Below are positions 1 through 6,400 of a stretch of 6,702 bases of DNA, piece by piece. A program made the position numbers and the translations under genes. Each line of letters begins with the position of its first letter. Position 1 is the stretch's first letter. A model generated the notes under the pieces. The model made no database searches. It worked only from the letters and a program-made list of their open reading frames with translations, and was not told the DNA's origin. The DNA comes from Candidatus Bipolaricaulota bacterium (lineage in GTDB: Bacteria; Bipolaricaulota; Bipolaricaulia; UBA7950; UBA9294): assembly GCA_021129875.1 (NCBI GenBank), contig JAJOKK010000048.1:1-6702 (forward strand), written 5' to 3'.

Positions 1-96
1 TACCCACCAACAGCTAACGCGAATAGAGCCAAGCGGAAGAGGCGCCAAAACTTCTCCACTATCGAGATCCCTGTCCCTGAACAGGCTATGCAGGCC
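1..96. other. Non-coding end of window downstream of rnfB
   Basis: This stretch follows the rnfB stop codon (TAA, 99-97 on the minus strand) and contains no supportable gene. It holds a 22-bp copy (6-27) of a repeat that recurs at the other end of the operon, and a small 5-bp inverted repeat (70-74 with 81-85) without a T-run on either strand. The operon's terminator, if it is intrinsic, probably lies beyond the left edge. Confidence 0.6.
6..27. repeat. Left copy of a short repeat flanking the operon
   Basis: This is the 22-bp counterpart of the sequence at 6400-6425, in the same orientation, just downstream of rnfB. With its partner it brackets the whole seven-gene operon. Confidence 0.55.
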
Positions 97-960
97 TTAC
101 GCAGCAGGCAAAGTTACGTCGGCTGATATCTCCTCGTAGACTGCGGTCTTCACGATGATCTTCCGCGGGCATTTCTCGATCGCTGCCGGGGCTCGAACGG
201 ACTTCTCCGGGTCGAAGCAGGGCAGATCGAGCGCTTCGTTCCACGACACCTCCCCGCCCGGCGACACCCTAACACAGATCCGGCAGTGGATACATCCGCT
301 AGAGCAACGCTTCCTCCCTGGTATCTCCTTGGGGGCGCGATAGTTGCACCCCAAGTACTGCGGCATCTCCACCGGAACAAGCTCGGTCAACCCCTGCGGA
401 CAGGCGGCGATGCACAGCCCGCAGCCGATACACTTCTCCCAGTCGACGACGGCGATATTCTTCGCTTTATCGATGAAGATGGCATCTACCGGGCAGACTG
501 AAATGCAGTCCCCGAATCCGAGGCAGGCGTAAGGACATCCCTTGAACCCTGAGGCGATCTGTAACGCCGCCTCGCATGTTTTAATCCCGCGATAATCGGC
601 GAGTATCTCCGAATCTCCGGTGCAGTGAATGACCGCCTTCTTCCTCCCTGCATCGTCTGCCTGCATCCCCAGGTACTCCGCGAGGTCGACCATCCCTTCC
701 ACGTCCGTGGCCGCAAGGGGGGGACAGGGTTTCTTGGCGAAGATGTTCTTGTCTATGGCCACCGCTTGTGCGTAGGCGAAGCAGCCGGGATGACCGCAAG
801 CACCGCAGTCGCCTCCGGGTAGAAACTCCTTGATCCTCGCTGTCTCTTCCAGTGATTCGTCCTCCTTGGGGAGGACCTTGCTCACAAGGAAGATCACCGC
901 CCCGGCGGTGAACCCAACCAGGACGAGAAGGCCCACGGCAAGAAGCATCCGAGCGCTCAT
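97..960 (-). CDS. rnfB: Rnf complex subunit RnfB, iron-sulfur ferredoxin-accepting subunit
   Basis: RnfB (287 aa) is the electron entry subunit of Rnf; it accepts electrons from reduced ferredoxin and is held to the cytoplasmic face by one N-terminal helix (about residues 5-27). Seen in order: the four-Cys FeS domain (C52, C55, C60, C79); conserved C113 and C129; a two-cluster ferredoxin module (C142, C146, C152, C156 and C177, C180, C183, C187); then C205, C219 and a second module. In that module C223, C226, C229 and C264 remain, but the other cluster's expected ligands are S233, S254, A257 and A260, so one cluster seems lost. The ATG at 960 shares one base with the rnfA stop (TGATG) and has GGGGGA about 8 bases upstream. 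The frame stays open upstream to 1461, but that part overlaps rnfA and is not RnfB-like. Family assignment is certain; the cluster count is inferred. Confidence 0.96.
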   Translation of the reverse strand: MSARMLLAVGLLVLVGFTAGAVIFLVSKVLPKEDESLEETARIKEFLPGGDCGACGHPGCFAYAQAVAIDKNIFAKKPCPPLAATDVEGMVDLAEYLGMQADDAGRKKAVIHCTGDSEILADYRGIKTCEAALQIASGFKGCPYACLGFGDCISVCPVDAIFIDKAKNIAVVDWEKCIGCGLCIAACPQGLTELVPVEMPQYLGCNYRAPKEIPGRKRCSSGCIHCRICVRVSPGGEVSWNEALDLPCFDPEKSVRAPAAIEKCPRKIIVKTAVYEEISADVTLPAA

Positions 961-1535
961 CAGATCATTCCCCCGAACCCCAGGAAGGCTAGCCCCAACA
1001 GGGTGGCGACGATGAGCGAGATCGGTGTTCCCATAAACGCCTGCGGGGTGTCGGCCAGGTCCAACCGTTCCCTGATCCCAGACATGATGATAAGGACAAG
1101 GGTGAACCCGGCGCCCGCCCCCAACGCTGCCACAAGCGATTCCAGGAATCCGTAGGTCTTGTCGATGTTGATGAACGCGACCCCCAGAATGGCGCAGTTG
1201 GTCGTAATAAGCGGGAGGTAGATCCCGAGGGCGTTGTACAGGGTAAGGTTGGTGCGCTTGATCGTCATCTCGATGATCTGAACGAGGGAGGCGATGACCA
1301 GGATGAAGATCACCGTCCGCATGAACTCCATCCCGTGCGGTTCGAGAAGCATGTGGAAGATAGGCCAGGTGACAGCGGAGGCGACGAGCATCACCAGAAG
1401 CACTGCAACCCCCATGCTGAAGGCACTGGAAAGCTTCTTGGAGACCCCGAAAAACGGGCAAAGCCCCAGAAAGTTGACAAGTACCAGGTTATTGATCAAT
1501 GCCATAGAGAAGAAGATAGCAATAAGATTACTCAC
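960..1535 (-). CDS. rnfA: Rnf complex membrane subunit RnfA
   Basis: RnfA (191 aa, the usual family length) is a six-helix integral membrane subunit, paralogous to RnfE, that forms the membrane core of Rnf. In the homologous RnfA/E and NqrD/E pairs, conserved half-membrane cysteines hold an iron-sulfur cluster that passes electrons across the membrane. Here these are C26 in GLCPFFG and C114 in TTNCAILG. The family signatures NNLVLVNFLGLCP near the N-terminus and YLPLITTNCAILG in the middle are intact. The start is GTG (1535-1533), eight bases inside the end of rnfE, with the Shine-Dalgarno-like GGGGGTGA (1549-1542) six bases upstream. Translation is therefore probably coupled to rnfE. Its stop shares one base with the rnfB start. 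Confidence 0.97.
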   Translation of the reverse strand: MSNLIAIFFSMALINNLVLVNFLGLCPFFGVSKKLSSAFSMGVAVLLVMLVASAVTWPIFHMLLEPHGMEFMRTVIFILVIASLVQIIEMTIKRTNLTLYNALGIYLPLITTNCAILGVAFINIDKTYGFLESLVAALGAGAGFTLVLIIMSGIRERLDLADTPQAFMGTPISLIVATLLGLAFLGFGGMI

Positions 1536-2142
1536 TCCGGCTCACCCCCATCCACCTGAACAGTGCAAGCAAAATTCCGACGACGAAGAACGCTCCCATC
1601 GGGAGGAGGAAGAAGACCACAGGGTTATCGGCTAGAGGCGGGATGGTGAATAGATGACGGCCGAACAGATCGAGCGATCCGGTCCCGAAGAGTTGACGGA
1701 CAAGGGAGATGGAGAGCATCGCCAGTCCGAATCCGACCCCGATTCCTACAGCGTCTGCAATGGAATCGATCATCCCATTCTTGCTGGCGAACGCCTCCGC
1801 CCGGGCAAGGATGATGCAGTTGACCACGATCAGCGGAATGAACATCCCCAGCGACTCACTGAGCACCGGGACGAACCCCTGCAACATCAGGTCGACGATC
1901 GTCACCAGCGTGGCGATGATCACGATGAAGACCGGTATCCTGACCCGATCGGGAATCTGCTCCCGTAATAGTGAGACAATGATGTTTGCAGCGAGCAGCA
2001 CGAAGGTGAACGCGCCGGTCATCCCCACGGCGTTGTCCAAGGACGTACTGACTGCCAACGCCGGACAGAGCCCCAACAGCAGGATGAATATCGGGTTTGC
2101 GCGGACGATCCCCCGCGAGAAGTTCTTCTTCAGCGAACGCAT
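1528..2142 (-). CDS. rnfE: Rnf complex membrane subunit RnfE
   Basis: RnfE (204 aa) is the second small membrane subunit of Rnf, a paralog of RnfA inserted with the opposite topology; the two together form the ion-translocating, electron-carrying core. The expected cysteines are present: C26 in LGLCPALAV and C109 in VVNCIILARAEAFA. The N-terminus (residues 8-18, with the ANP that precedes the first helix) also matches the family. The ATG at 2142 is supported by a purine-rich GGGAGG (2156-2151) eight bases upstream. An 18-bp gap separates it from rnfG, the only true gap between rnfD and rnfB, and this gap holds the ribosome-binding site. Its last 8 bases overlap rnfA. Nothing about the protein looks unusual. 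Confidence 0.97.
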   Translation of the reverse strand: MRSLKKNFSRGIVRANPIFILLLGLCPALAVSTSLDNAVGMTGAFTFVLLAANIIVSLLREQIPDRVRIPVFIVIIATLVTIVDLMLQGFVPVLSESLGMFIPLIVVNCIILARAEAFASKNGMIDSIADAVGIGVGFGLAMLSISLVRQLFGTGSLDLFGRHLFTIPPLADNPVVFFLLPMGAFFVVGILLALFRWMGVSRSE

Positions 2143-2160
2143 CTTTCTCCCCTCCCTTCG

Positions 2161-2688
2161 CTATTCAAAGTGCTTAAGCCTCGCTGAGACAGCCTCTCTC
2201 ACCCCTTCGACCACGGCCTCGACACTGATGGTCGCGGCGGTGATACCGTCGATCGCCCCTCCATCCCGAGATAGCGCTATATCGTCGATCTCAATCCCGA
2301 TAAACAGATCGCGGAAGGCCGGCTCGGCGATCCTCGCCCCCAACCCCGGCGTCTCCCGATGGGAGACGATCTCGATCCCACGCAAAGTTCTATCGGCGGC
2401 CAGGCCTACCAGGATGGCAATCGTCCCTCCAAACCCCCTTGTATACGCCATGAACGCGAGACCGAGCGGGTCCCCTTCGCTAAAAGGTGTGTACAGGCCG
2501 CTCTCCTCATCGTAAGCAAAGTCGTCCATCGTCGGAAAGAGTGATTGAAGACGCCTGTAGATTGCCGCACGCCTGGCAGCGGCTATAGGTTCTCTGGTGA
2601 TCGCATCGGTCGCAATGAGCGCGACAACGGAGACAAAGACGACGGCAGTCAGAAAGAGGACTGGGAGGAACCCGTTCTTCTGCGTCAT
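2161..2688 (-). CDS. rnfG: Rnf complex FMN-binding subunit RnfG
   Basis: RnfG (175 aa) has one N-terminal membrane helix (about residues 7-28) and an extracytoplasmic FMN-binding domain that carries covalently bound FMN. Visible signatures are HRETPGLG (residues 110-117) and the flavinylation motif DGITAAT (147-153). This fits the ApbE recognition pattern Dxx(S/T)gA(T/S), with Thr153 as the predicted attachment residue; the commonly seen Gly two residues before it is Ala. The ATG (2688-2686) overlaps the rnfD stop as ATGA and has an ideal AAGGAGG (2702-2696) seven bases upstream, inside rnfD, so translation is coupled. The length is at the short end for the family. The flavin donor enzyme is the apbE gene at the head of the same operon. 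Confidence 0.96.
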   Translation of the reverse strand: MTQKNGFLPVLFLTAVVFVSVVALIATDAITREPIAAARRAAIYRRLQSLFPTMDDFAYDEESGLYTPFSEGDPLGLAFMAYTRGFGGTIAILVGLAADRTLRGIEIVSHRETPGLGARIAEPAFRDLFIGIEIDDIALSRDGGAIDGITAATISVEAVVEGVREAVSARLKHFE

Positions 2689-3701
2689 GAGGCGGCCTCC
2701 TTCCTGCCCCGCTTCACGTGCCCATAAGGTCTTGGCCGGATGTAACGATCGATCAATGGGGTGACCGCATTCATCAATAGGATAGAGAAAGCGACCCCTT
2801 CAGGCAAGACTCCCCAGAGGCGTATCAGGATGACCAGTATGCCTGCACCGACCGCAAAGACGATCTTCCCCGGTGTTGTGAGCGGGCTGGTCACGTAGTC
2901 GGTGGCCATGAAGAACGCCCCCAGCATCAGCCCGCCGGCGAGGACGTGGAAGAAGGGATCCTCCCCCAAGAGCAGGCCGAGAACGGCGACCGTGCCGATA
3001 TAGAAGACCGGCATCTGCCACTTAATCAGGCCGAACGCAAGGAGGATCGCCCCTCCGATCAGGATCAAAAGTGCGGAGGTCTCCCCCATGCTCCCGGCAA
3101 CGTTGCCGAGAAACAGGGCCCTGTATGTGGCAAAACCATCGGCCAGCGGGGTCGCCGCGGTCACCCCATCGGCCATTAATGCGCCTGCCGTCGGGGTGAT
3201 AAAGCGGGTCAACGCCCCGGCGAACGAGACTGCGACGAACGCGCGCCCGGCGAGCGCCGGGTTGAAGATATTCTGCCCCAGCCCGCCGAACGCCTCTTTG
3301 CCGATCGCGATGCAGAAGATCGACCCTACGGCCACAATCCACAGCGGACTACGTGGCGGCATAACTAGGGCGAACAGCATCCCGGTGACGATCGCGCTTC
3401 CGTCCATACAGAACGGGCGTCTGCGCATCGATTTTGTGACGTACTCGGTGAGGACCGCGCAAGCTACTGCCGTGGCGAGCATGAGCAAGGCATAGAGCCC
3501 GAAGAAGTAGACGCCGCCCGCCGCGGGAAAGAGAAGGGCGAGCACGACGATGTACATATCCCGGTCGATCGATGCCTTCCCCCGCAGATGCGGTGCAGGG
3601 GAGAGGACGAGCTTGGTTGGGTTCGTTGGGTTCGTTGGGTTTATTGGGTTCATTGAGTTCGTTGGATTCGTGGGAAGTATTTCAACCCGATCGCCATCCA
3701 T
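2685..3701 (-). CDS. rnfD: Rnf complex membrane FMN-binding subunit RnfD with repeat-encoded N-terminal extension
   Basis: RnfD (338 aa from the ATG at 3701) is a multi-helix membrane subunit with covalently bound FMN that works with RnfG and the RnfA/E core. Family motifs include SPAPHLR (34-40), GGLGQNIFNPALAGRAF (139-155), the flavinylation motif DGVTAATPL (178-186; predicted FMN on Thr184) and ATDYVTSPLTTPGK (266-279). Homologs normally begin a few residues before the SPxPHxR motif. Here about 29 residues precede Lys30, mostly Asn-Pro-Thr or Asn-Pro-Ile units encoded by a 9-bp tandem array. The ATG at 3701 is the first in frame after a TGA and has only a weak AGG five bases upstream; the in-frame ATG at 3653 lies inside the array with no ribosome-binding site. 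The start is therefore uncertain, but the body of the gene is not. Confidence 0.93.
   Translation of the reverse strand: MDGDRVEILPTNPTNSMNPINPTNPTNPTKLVLSPAPHLRGKASIDRDMYIVVLALLFPAAGGVYFFGLYALLMLATAVACAVLTEYVTKSMRRRPFCMDGSAIVTGMLFALVMPPRSPLWIVAVGSIFCIAIGKEAFGGLGQNIFNPALAGRAFVAVSFAGALTRFITPTAGALMADGVTAATPLADGFATYRALFLGNVAGSMGETSALLILIGGAILLAFGLIKWQMPVFYIGTVAVLGLLLGEDPFFHVLAGGLMLGAFFMATDYVTSPLTTPGKIVFAVGAGILVILIRLWGVLPEGVAFSILLMNAVTPLIDRYIRPRPYGHVKRGRKEAAS
3613..3674. repeat. 9-bp tandem array (7 units) inside the 5' end of rnfD
   Basis: Seven consecutive units can be read on the plus strand: TTGGTTGGG, TTCGTTGGG twice, TTTATTGGG, TTCATTGAG, TTCGTTGGA and a final 8-base TTCGTGGG. On the coding (minus) strand each unit gives an Asn-Pro-Thr/Ile-type tripeptide, so a gain or loss of units keeps the rnfD frame. 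Similar degenerate GGGTTCGTT-type filler occurs between genes in other genomes, as far as I recall; here it has become part of a gene. Confidence 0.9.
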
Positions 3702-3717
3702 ACCTGCCTGTATCTCG

Positions 3718-3766
3718 TTTCATTTTGCATTTTGCATTTTATACTTTTCATTTTTCATTCTGCATT
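3718..3766. repeat. 7-bp tandem array (7 units) in the rnfC-rnfD gap
   Basis: Seven heptamers follow one another without a break on the plus strand: TTTCATT, TTGCATT, TTGCATT, TTATACT, TTTCATT, TTTCATT and CTGCATT. The array fills more than half of the 90-bp gap between the rnfC stop (3792) and the rnfD ATG (3701) and lies about 17 bases upstream of that ATG. On the mRNA sense it reads as AATGCAA or AATGAAA units and offers out-of-register ATG triplets in all frames. Unlike the 9-bp array next to it, its period is not a multiple of three. Confidence 0.9.
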
Positions 3767-3791
3767 GGGCCATCCATTGGGTACGTGGAGT

Positions 3792-5180
3792 TCATTGGCT
3801 TTCCTGACGCCACAGCTCTCTCTTCCCTGTCTTGATGTAAGAGACGATGGGGATGTTCGCCGGGCAATCGTATGCGCACGACCCGCATTCGAAGCAGTTG
3901 GCAATATGATAGTCGGCCAGATCATCGAAATCGCCTTTTTGGGCAAATTTAACGTATTGAAGCGGCATCAGCCCCATCGGGCAGACATCGATGCACCGAC
4001 CGCAGCGGATGCAAGGCTTTTCCGTACGGATATCGCTCTTCGCCAGAATGACGCAGCTCATCCCCTTGAGGATCGGGGTGTCGCAGCGGCTCTGCGCAAT
4101 TCCCATCATCGGGCCGCCGAAGATCACCGTATCGGCCCCGTGCGTCCCCCCCCCGCACAGTTCGATCAGCAAGGAAGCCGGTGTGCCGAAGCGGGCGATA
4201 AGATTCTTTGGCTCGTTCACCAGACCGGTGACCGTCACCACGCATTCGACGAGCGGCTTTCCCAGGGCGACAGCATCGTAGATCGCCGCAAGAGTGGCGA
4301 CGTTCTGGACGAGTGTCCCCACCTCTCTAGCTCGCCCCCCTGCCGGAACCTCGACCCCGAGGATCGACTGTACGAGCGTCTTTGTCGCTCCCATCGGGTA
4401 CTTCGCCGGGATAGCGACGACCGTCACTTTGGGGGGGAGAGAGGCTGCAGCCTTGGCCGCGGAAATTGCGCGTTGCATCTGCTCGATCGCTTCCGGCTTG
4501 TTCTTCTCGATCCCGATGTAAGCCCGGTTAACGGAGAGGAGCTGCATAACAATCTTAAGTCCGGCAATGATCCTCTCCGGCTCTTCCTGCATCAACCGAT
4601 CGTCGGCGGTGCTGTACGGCTCACACTCCGCCCCGTTGACGATGATGCTTGTGATTCGCGCTTCCGGAGGGGGGGAGAGCTTGACGTGAGTGGGGAAAGT
4701 CGCCCCGCCAAGGCCGACAATCCCTGCTTCCTGTACCCGAGCGATGATCTCCTCGTTCGACAGCCCCTTAGGATCAACCGGCGCGAGTTCGATCCATTCA
4801 TCTTTTCCGTCCGCGGCAATGATCACCCCAGGAACCGGTCGGCCGGTGAGCGGGCTGGCCACTGTGGTCAGCTGTTTGACCGTCCCGGAGACCGTGGCGT
4901 GGATCGCCGCGGATACGAAACCTCCGGCCGCGGCTATCATCTGCCCGACCTTGACCTCGTCCCCCTTCTTCACCGTAGCCTTTGCCGGGGCACCGACATG
5001 CTGCTCCAACGGGAGAATTACCGTCTCTGGCAACGGCGCTCGTTCGATCTTCCGGCCTGATGTGAACTTCCGTGACGGAGGGTGGACCCCCCCCTTCCGA
5101 CGCAACCCCAGCGCCTCAGTTATCCTCACACCCACCTGCCTAAATAGTTCGACCCGTTCGGCATTGAACCTACCGCTCAA
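3792..5180 (-). CDS. rnfC: Rnf complex NADH-binding iron-sulfur subunit RnfC
   Basis: RnfC (462 aa from 5180) is the peripheral cytoplasmic subunit where NAD+ is reduced (or NADH oxidised); it carries flavin and two [4Fe-4S] clusters. Seen in order: GGVHPP (30-35); a lipoyl-like region with PLEQHVGAP (57-65) and GFVSAAIHATVSG (87-99); the nucleotide-binding glycine loop GIVGLGGATFP (153-163); NGAECEPY (182-189); YPMGATK (261-267); and two cluster motifs, C390, C393, C396, C400 and C429, C432, C435, C439. The frame opens just after a TGA. The earliest start is TTG at 5180 with a poor ribosome-binding site. GTG at 5129 and TTG at 5105 would give the shorter N-termini usual in the family and cannot be excluded. 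It contains runs of nine G (4146-4154) and eight G (5087-5094). It follows apbE by 77 bp. Confidence 0.95.
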   Translation of the reverse strand: MSGRFNAERVELFRQVGVRITEALGLRRKGGVHPPSRKFTSGRKIERAPLPETVILPLEQHVGAPAKATVKKGDEVKVGQMIAAAGGFVSAAIHATVSGTVKQLTTVASPLTGRPVPGVIIAADGKDEWIELAPVDPKGLSNEEIIARVQEAGIVGLGGATFPTHVKLSPPPEARITSIIVNGAECEPYSTADDRLMQEEPERIIAGLKIVMQLLSVNRAYIGIEKNKPEAIEQMQRAISAAKAAASLPPKVTVVAIPAKYPMGATKTLVQSILGVEVPAGGRAREVGTLVQNVATLAAIYDAVALGKPLVECVVTVTGLVNEPKNLIARFGTPASLLIELCGGGTHGADTVIFGGPMMGIAQSRCDTPILKGMSCVILAKSDIRTEKPCIRCGRCIDVCPMGLMPLQYVKFAQKGDFDDLADYHIANCFECGSCAYDCPANIPIVSYIKTGKRELWRQESQ

Positions 5181-5194
5181 TTCAACTCACTGTG

Positions 5195-5208
5195 TTTTTT
5201 AAAAAAAA
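5195..5208. other. T6A8 tract in the AT-rich apbE-rnfC gap
   Basis: The 77-bp gap between apbE and rnfC is much more AT-rich than the genes around it and contains six T followed directly by eight A on the plus strand. On the mRNA sense this is a run of eight U followed by six A. I see no GC-rich stem just before the U-run that would make it an intrinsic terminator, and no good -35/-10 pair. A role in DNA bending, partial transcript release or slippage is possible but unsupported. Confidence 0.45.
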
Positions 5209-5257
5209 GACAAGAAATTAAGTACTGGAACCACTCAATCCCTTGCTCTCTAAATAA

Positions 5258-6328
5258 CTAAATGCCACCGTTCTCTTCTGTGAATACCCCGAGCCCATCC
5301 GAGCGGTAAATTCGCTGTGGTTCGTCATATCCGACGACGAGCACCTCCACCCCGGGGATAGCGTGTACGAGGTCGATCCCTGCGATAGGACCGAGGATGA
5401 AGACAGCGGTGGCGAGCGCATCCGCCTCCATGCCCGTCCCAGCTACAACGCTCGCGCTCGACGAGGCGCGCGCGGAGCGCCCGGTCCGCGGGTCGATGAT
5501 ATGTCCTACCCTTGCCTCTCTATCGAAGTACCGTTCATAGTTCCCTGATGTGGCCACCGCACCCTCTTTGAGCACAAACCTCACGAGGAAGGCCTCGTGG
5601 TCAGCCGGATCACGGAGTGCCAGCACCCACTTCTCGCCCATGGGCTTCCCCCCGAAGACGCCGATATCGCCGCCGGCATTGATCATAGCGTGCACGATCC
5701 CAGCTTGGCGCAGCGAGGACAGCCCTTGATCGACGATATACCCCTTGGCAATCCCCCCAAGGGTTATCTTCATCCCGGGTTGGAGAAGGATCGACCGGTG
5801 AGGGTCGGAGATGATCCTGATCCGATCGGCCCCGACAAGGGCGAGCGCTTCATCGATCGCTCCCTGCTGAACGTCAGGGTTCAGCTCCCAGAACTGTACC
5901 TCCGCCCCTTCCCTGTGCCGCCACAGGTCGAGGAGCGGCTCGACCGTGATGTCGAACGTTCCCGCGGTGAGCGCATAGTACTCCTTGGCCGCCTCAATGA
6001 TCTCCACAAGCTCGAGAGAGGGATCGTCCAACCGCCCCTGGTCGTTCAGTCGGAACGCATCTGCTCCCTCAACGTGAATCGAGGCGATCCGCTCGACATC
6101 CTCCATGCGCAAGAAAGCCGCGTCGATCGCAGCTTCCGCCACCTGTTGACTCCGGTCGTAAACCGTGATCTCAACCCACGTATCCATCATCGGGCGGCGA
6201 TCCTGAACACGAAGCATCGGGGGAGGGAAGAAGGTGTGGTTGATAAAAAAGATCGCCGCCAGCGCAAGAACGAGAACAATCGGCAGGAGCCGCTGGTAGC
6301 GGAGTGCACCATCCTTCTGTGGGGACAC
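5258..6328 (-). CDS. apbE: ApbE-family FAD:protein FMN transferase, membrane-anchored
   Basis: ApbE (356 aa from GTG 6328) transfers FMN from FAD, with Mg2+, to a threonine in Dxx(S/T)gA(T/S) motifs outside the cytoplasmic membrane; its targets here are almost certainly RnfG and RnfD. Numbered from the GTG: an N-terminal hydrophobic segment (about 14-34), GTFDITVEPLLDLW (123-136), LGGIAKGY (190-197), NAGGD (217-221), ATSGNYE (259-265), HIIDPRTG (276-283) and the metal-site ADALAT (302-307, with D303 and T307). There is no cysteine lipobox after the hydrophobic segment, so it is probably a signal anchor or cleaved signal peptide rather than a lipoprotein. The GTG has AGGAGG (6341-6336) seven bases upstream. 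The frame stays open to an ATG-like start at 6463, but that lies upstream of the promoter and the added residues are not ApbE-like. Confidence 0.94.
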   Translation of the reverse strand: MSPQKDGALRYQRLLPIVLVLALAAIFFINHTFFPPPMLRVQDRRPMMDTWVEITVYDRSQQVAEAAIDAAFLRMEDVERIASIHVEGADAFRLNDQGRLDDPSLELVEIIEAAKEYYALTAGTFDITVEPLLDLWRHREGAEVQFWELNPDVQQGAIDEALALVGADRIRIISDPHRSILLQPGMKITLGGIAKGYIVDQGLSSLRQAGIVHAMINAGGDIGVFGGKPMGEKWVLALRDPADHEAFLVRFVLKEGAVATSGNYERYFDREARVGHIIDPRTGRSARASSSASVVAGTGMEADALATAVFILGPIAGIDLVHAIPGVEVLVVGYDEPQRIYRSDGLGVFTEENGGI

Positions 6329-6335
6329 AGATCTC

Positions 6336-6341
6336 CCTCCT
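6336..6341 (-). promoter_or_regulatory. Ribosome-binding site AGGAGG of apbE
   Basis: A full-consensus AGGAGG lies seven bases before the GTG at 6328-6326. It decides the start of apbE against longer versions of the same open frame. Confidence 0.88.
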
Positions 6342-6343
6342 AA

Positions 6344-6359
6344 CCGGTTTGGCGACCGG
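6344..6359 (-). promoter_or_regulatory. Small hairpin in the apbE leader
   Basis: On the mRNA sense CCGGT pairs with ACCGG across a 6-base loop. It sits between the expected transcription start (about 6365) and the ribosome-binding site, only two bases from the latter. It could protect the 5' end of the operon mRNA or tune initiation, but a five-pair stem may also be chance. Confidence 0.35.
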
Positions 6360-6371
6360 AGTTCGCGACAA

Positions 6372-6400
6372 ATTATAGCACCCTTCAAGTTTCCAAGCAA
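6372..6400 (-). promoter_or_regulatory. Extended -10 promoter for the apbE-rnfCDGEAB operon
   Basis: On the minus strand a perfect TATAAT (6377-6372) is preceded by TGC, giving an extended -10 (TGnTATAAT). Seventeen bases further upstream is TTGCTT (6400-6395), a weak -35 that keeps the TTG. The predicted start near 6365 leaves a leader of about 37 bases before the apbE GTG. It is the only convincing promoter I see in the window, which fits a single operon transcript. Confidence 0.8.

Noticed and set aside
70..85. Inverted repeat as terminator after rnfB
   Set aside because: The stem is only 5 bp, with no T-run following on the transcribed strand.
961..1461. Upstream extension of the rnfB frame to 454 residues
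   Set aside because: The added 167 residues lie entirely over rnfA in another frame, are rich in His, Arg and Pro, and do not resemble RnfB. The ATG at 960 with the TGATG junction is the natural start.
1709..2515. 268-codon open frame on the plus strand opposite rnfE and rnfG
   Set aside because: It spans two well-supported genes on the other strand, has no family motif and no ribosome-binding site; Ser/Ile/Pro-rich antisense shadow.
4377..4400. RnfC loop YPMGATK as a lost catalytic Glu
   Set aside because: Some Rnf families have Glu at this place (GAEK) but others have GGAK, so the Thr is within normal variation.
3732..5060. 442-codon open frame on the plus strand opposite rnfC
   Set aside because: It is the antisense shadow of rnfC: no recognisable domain, Arg/His/Asp-rich composition, and it begins in the heptamer array.
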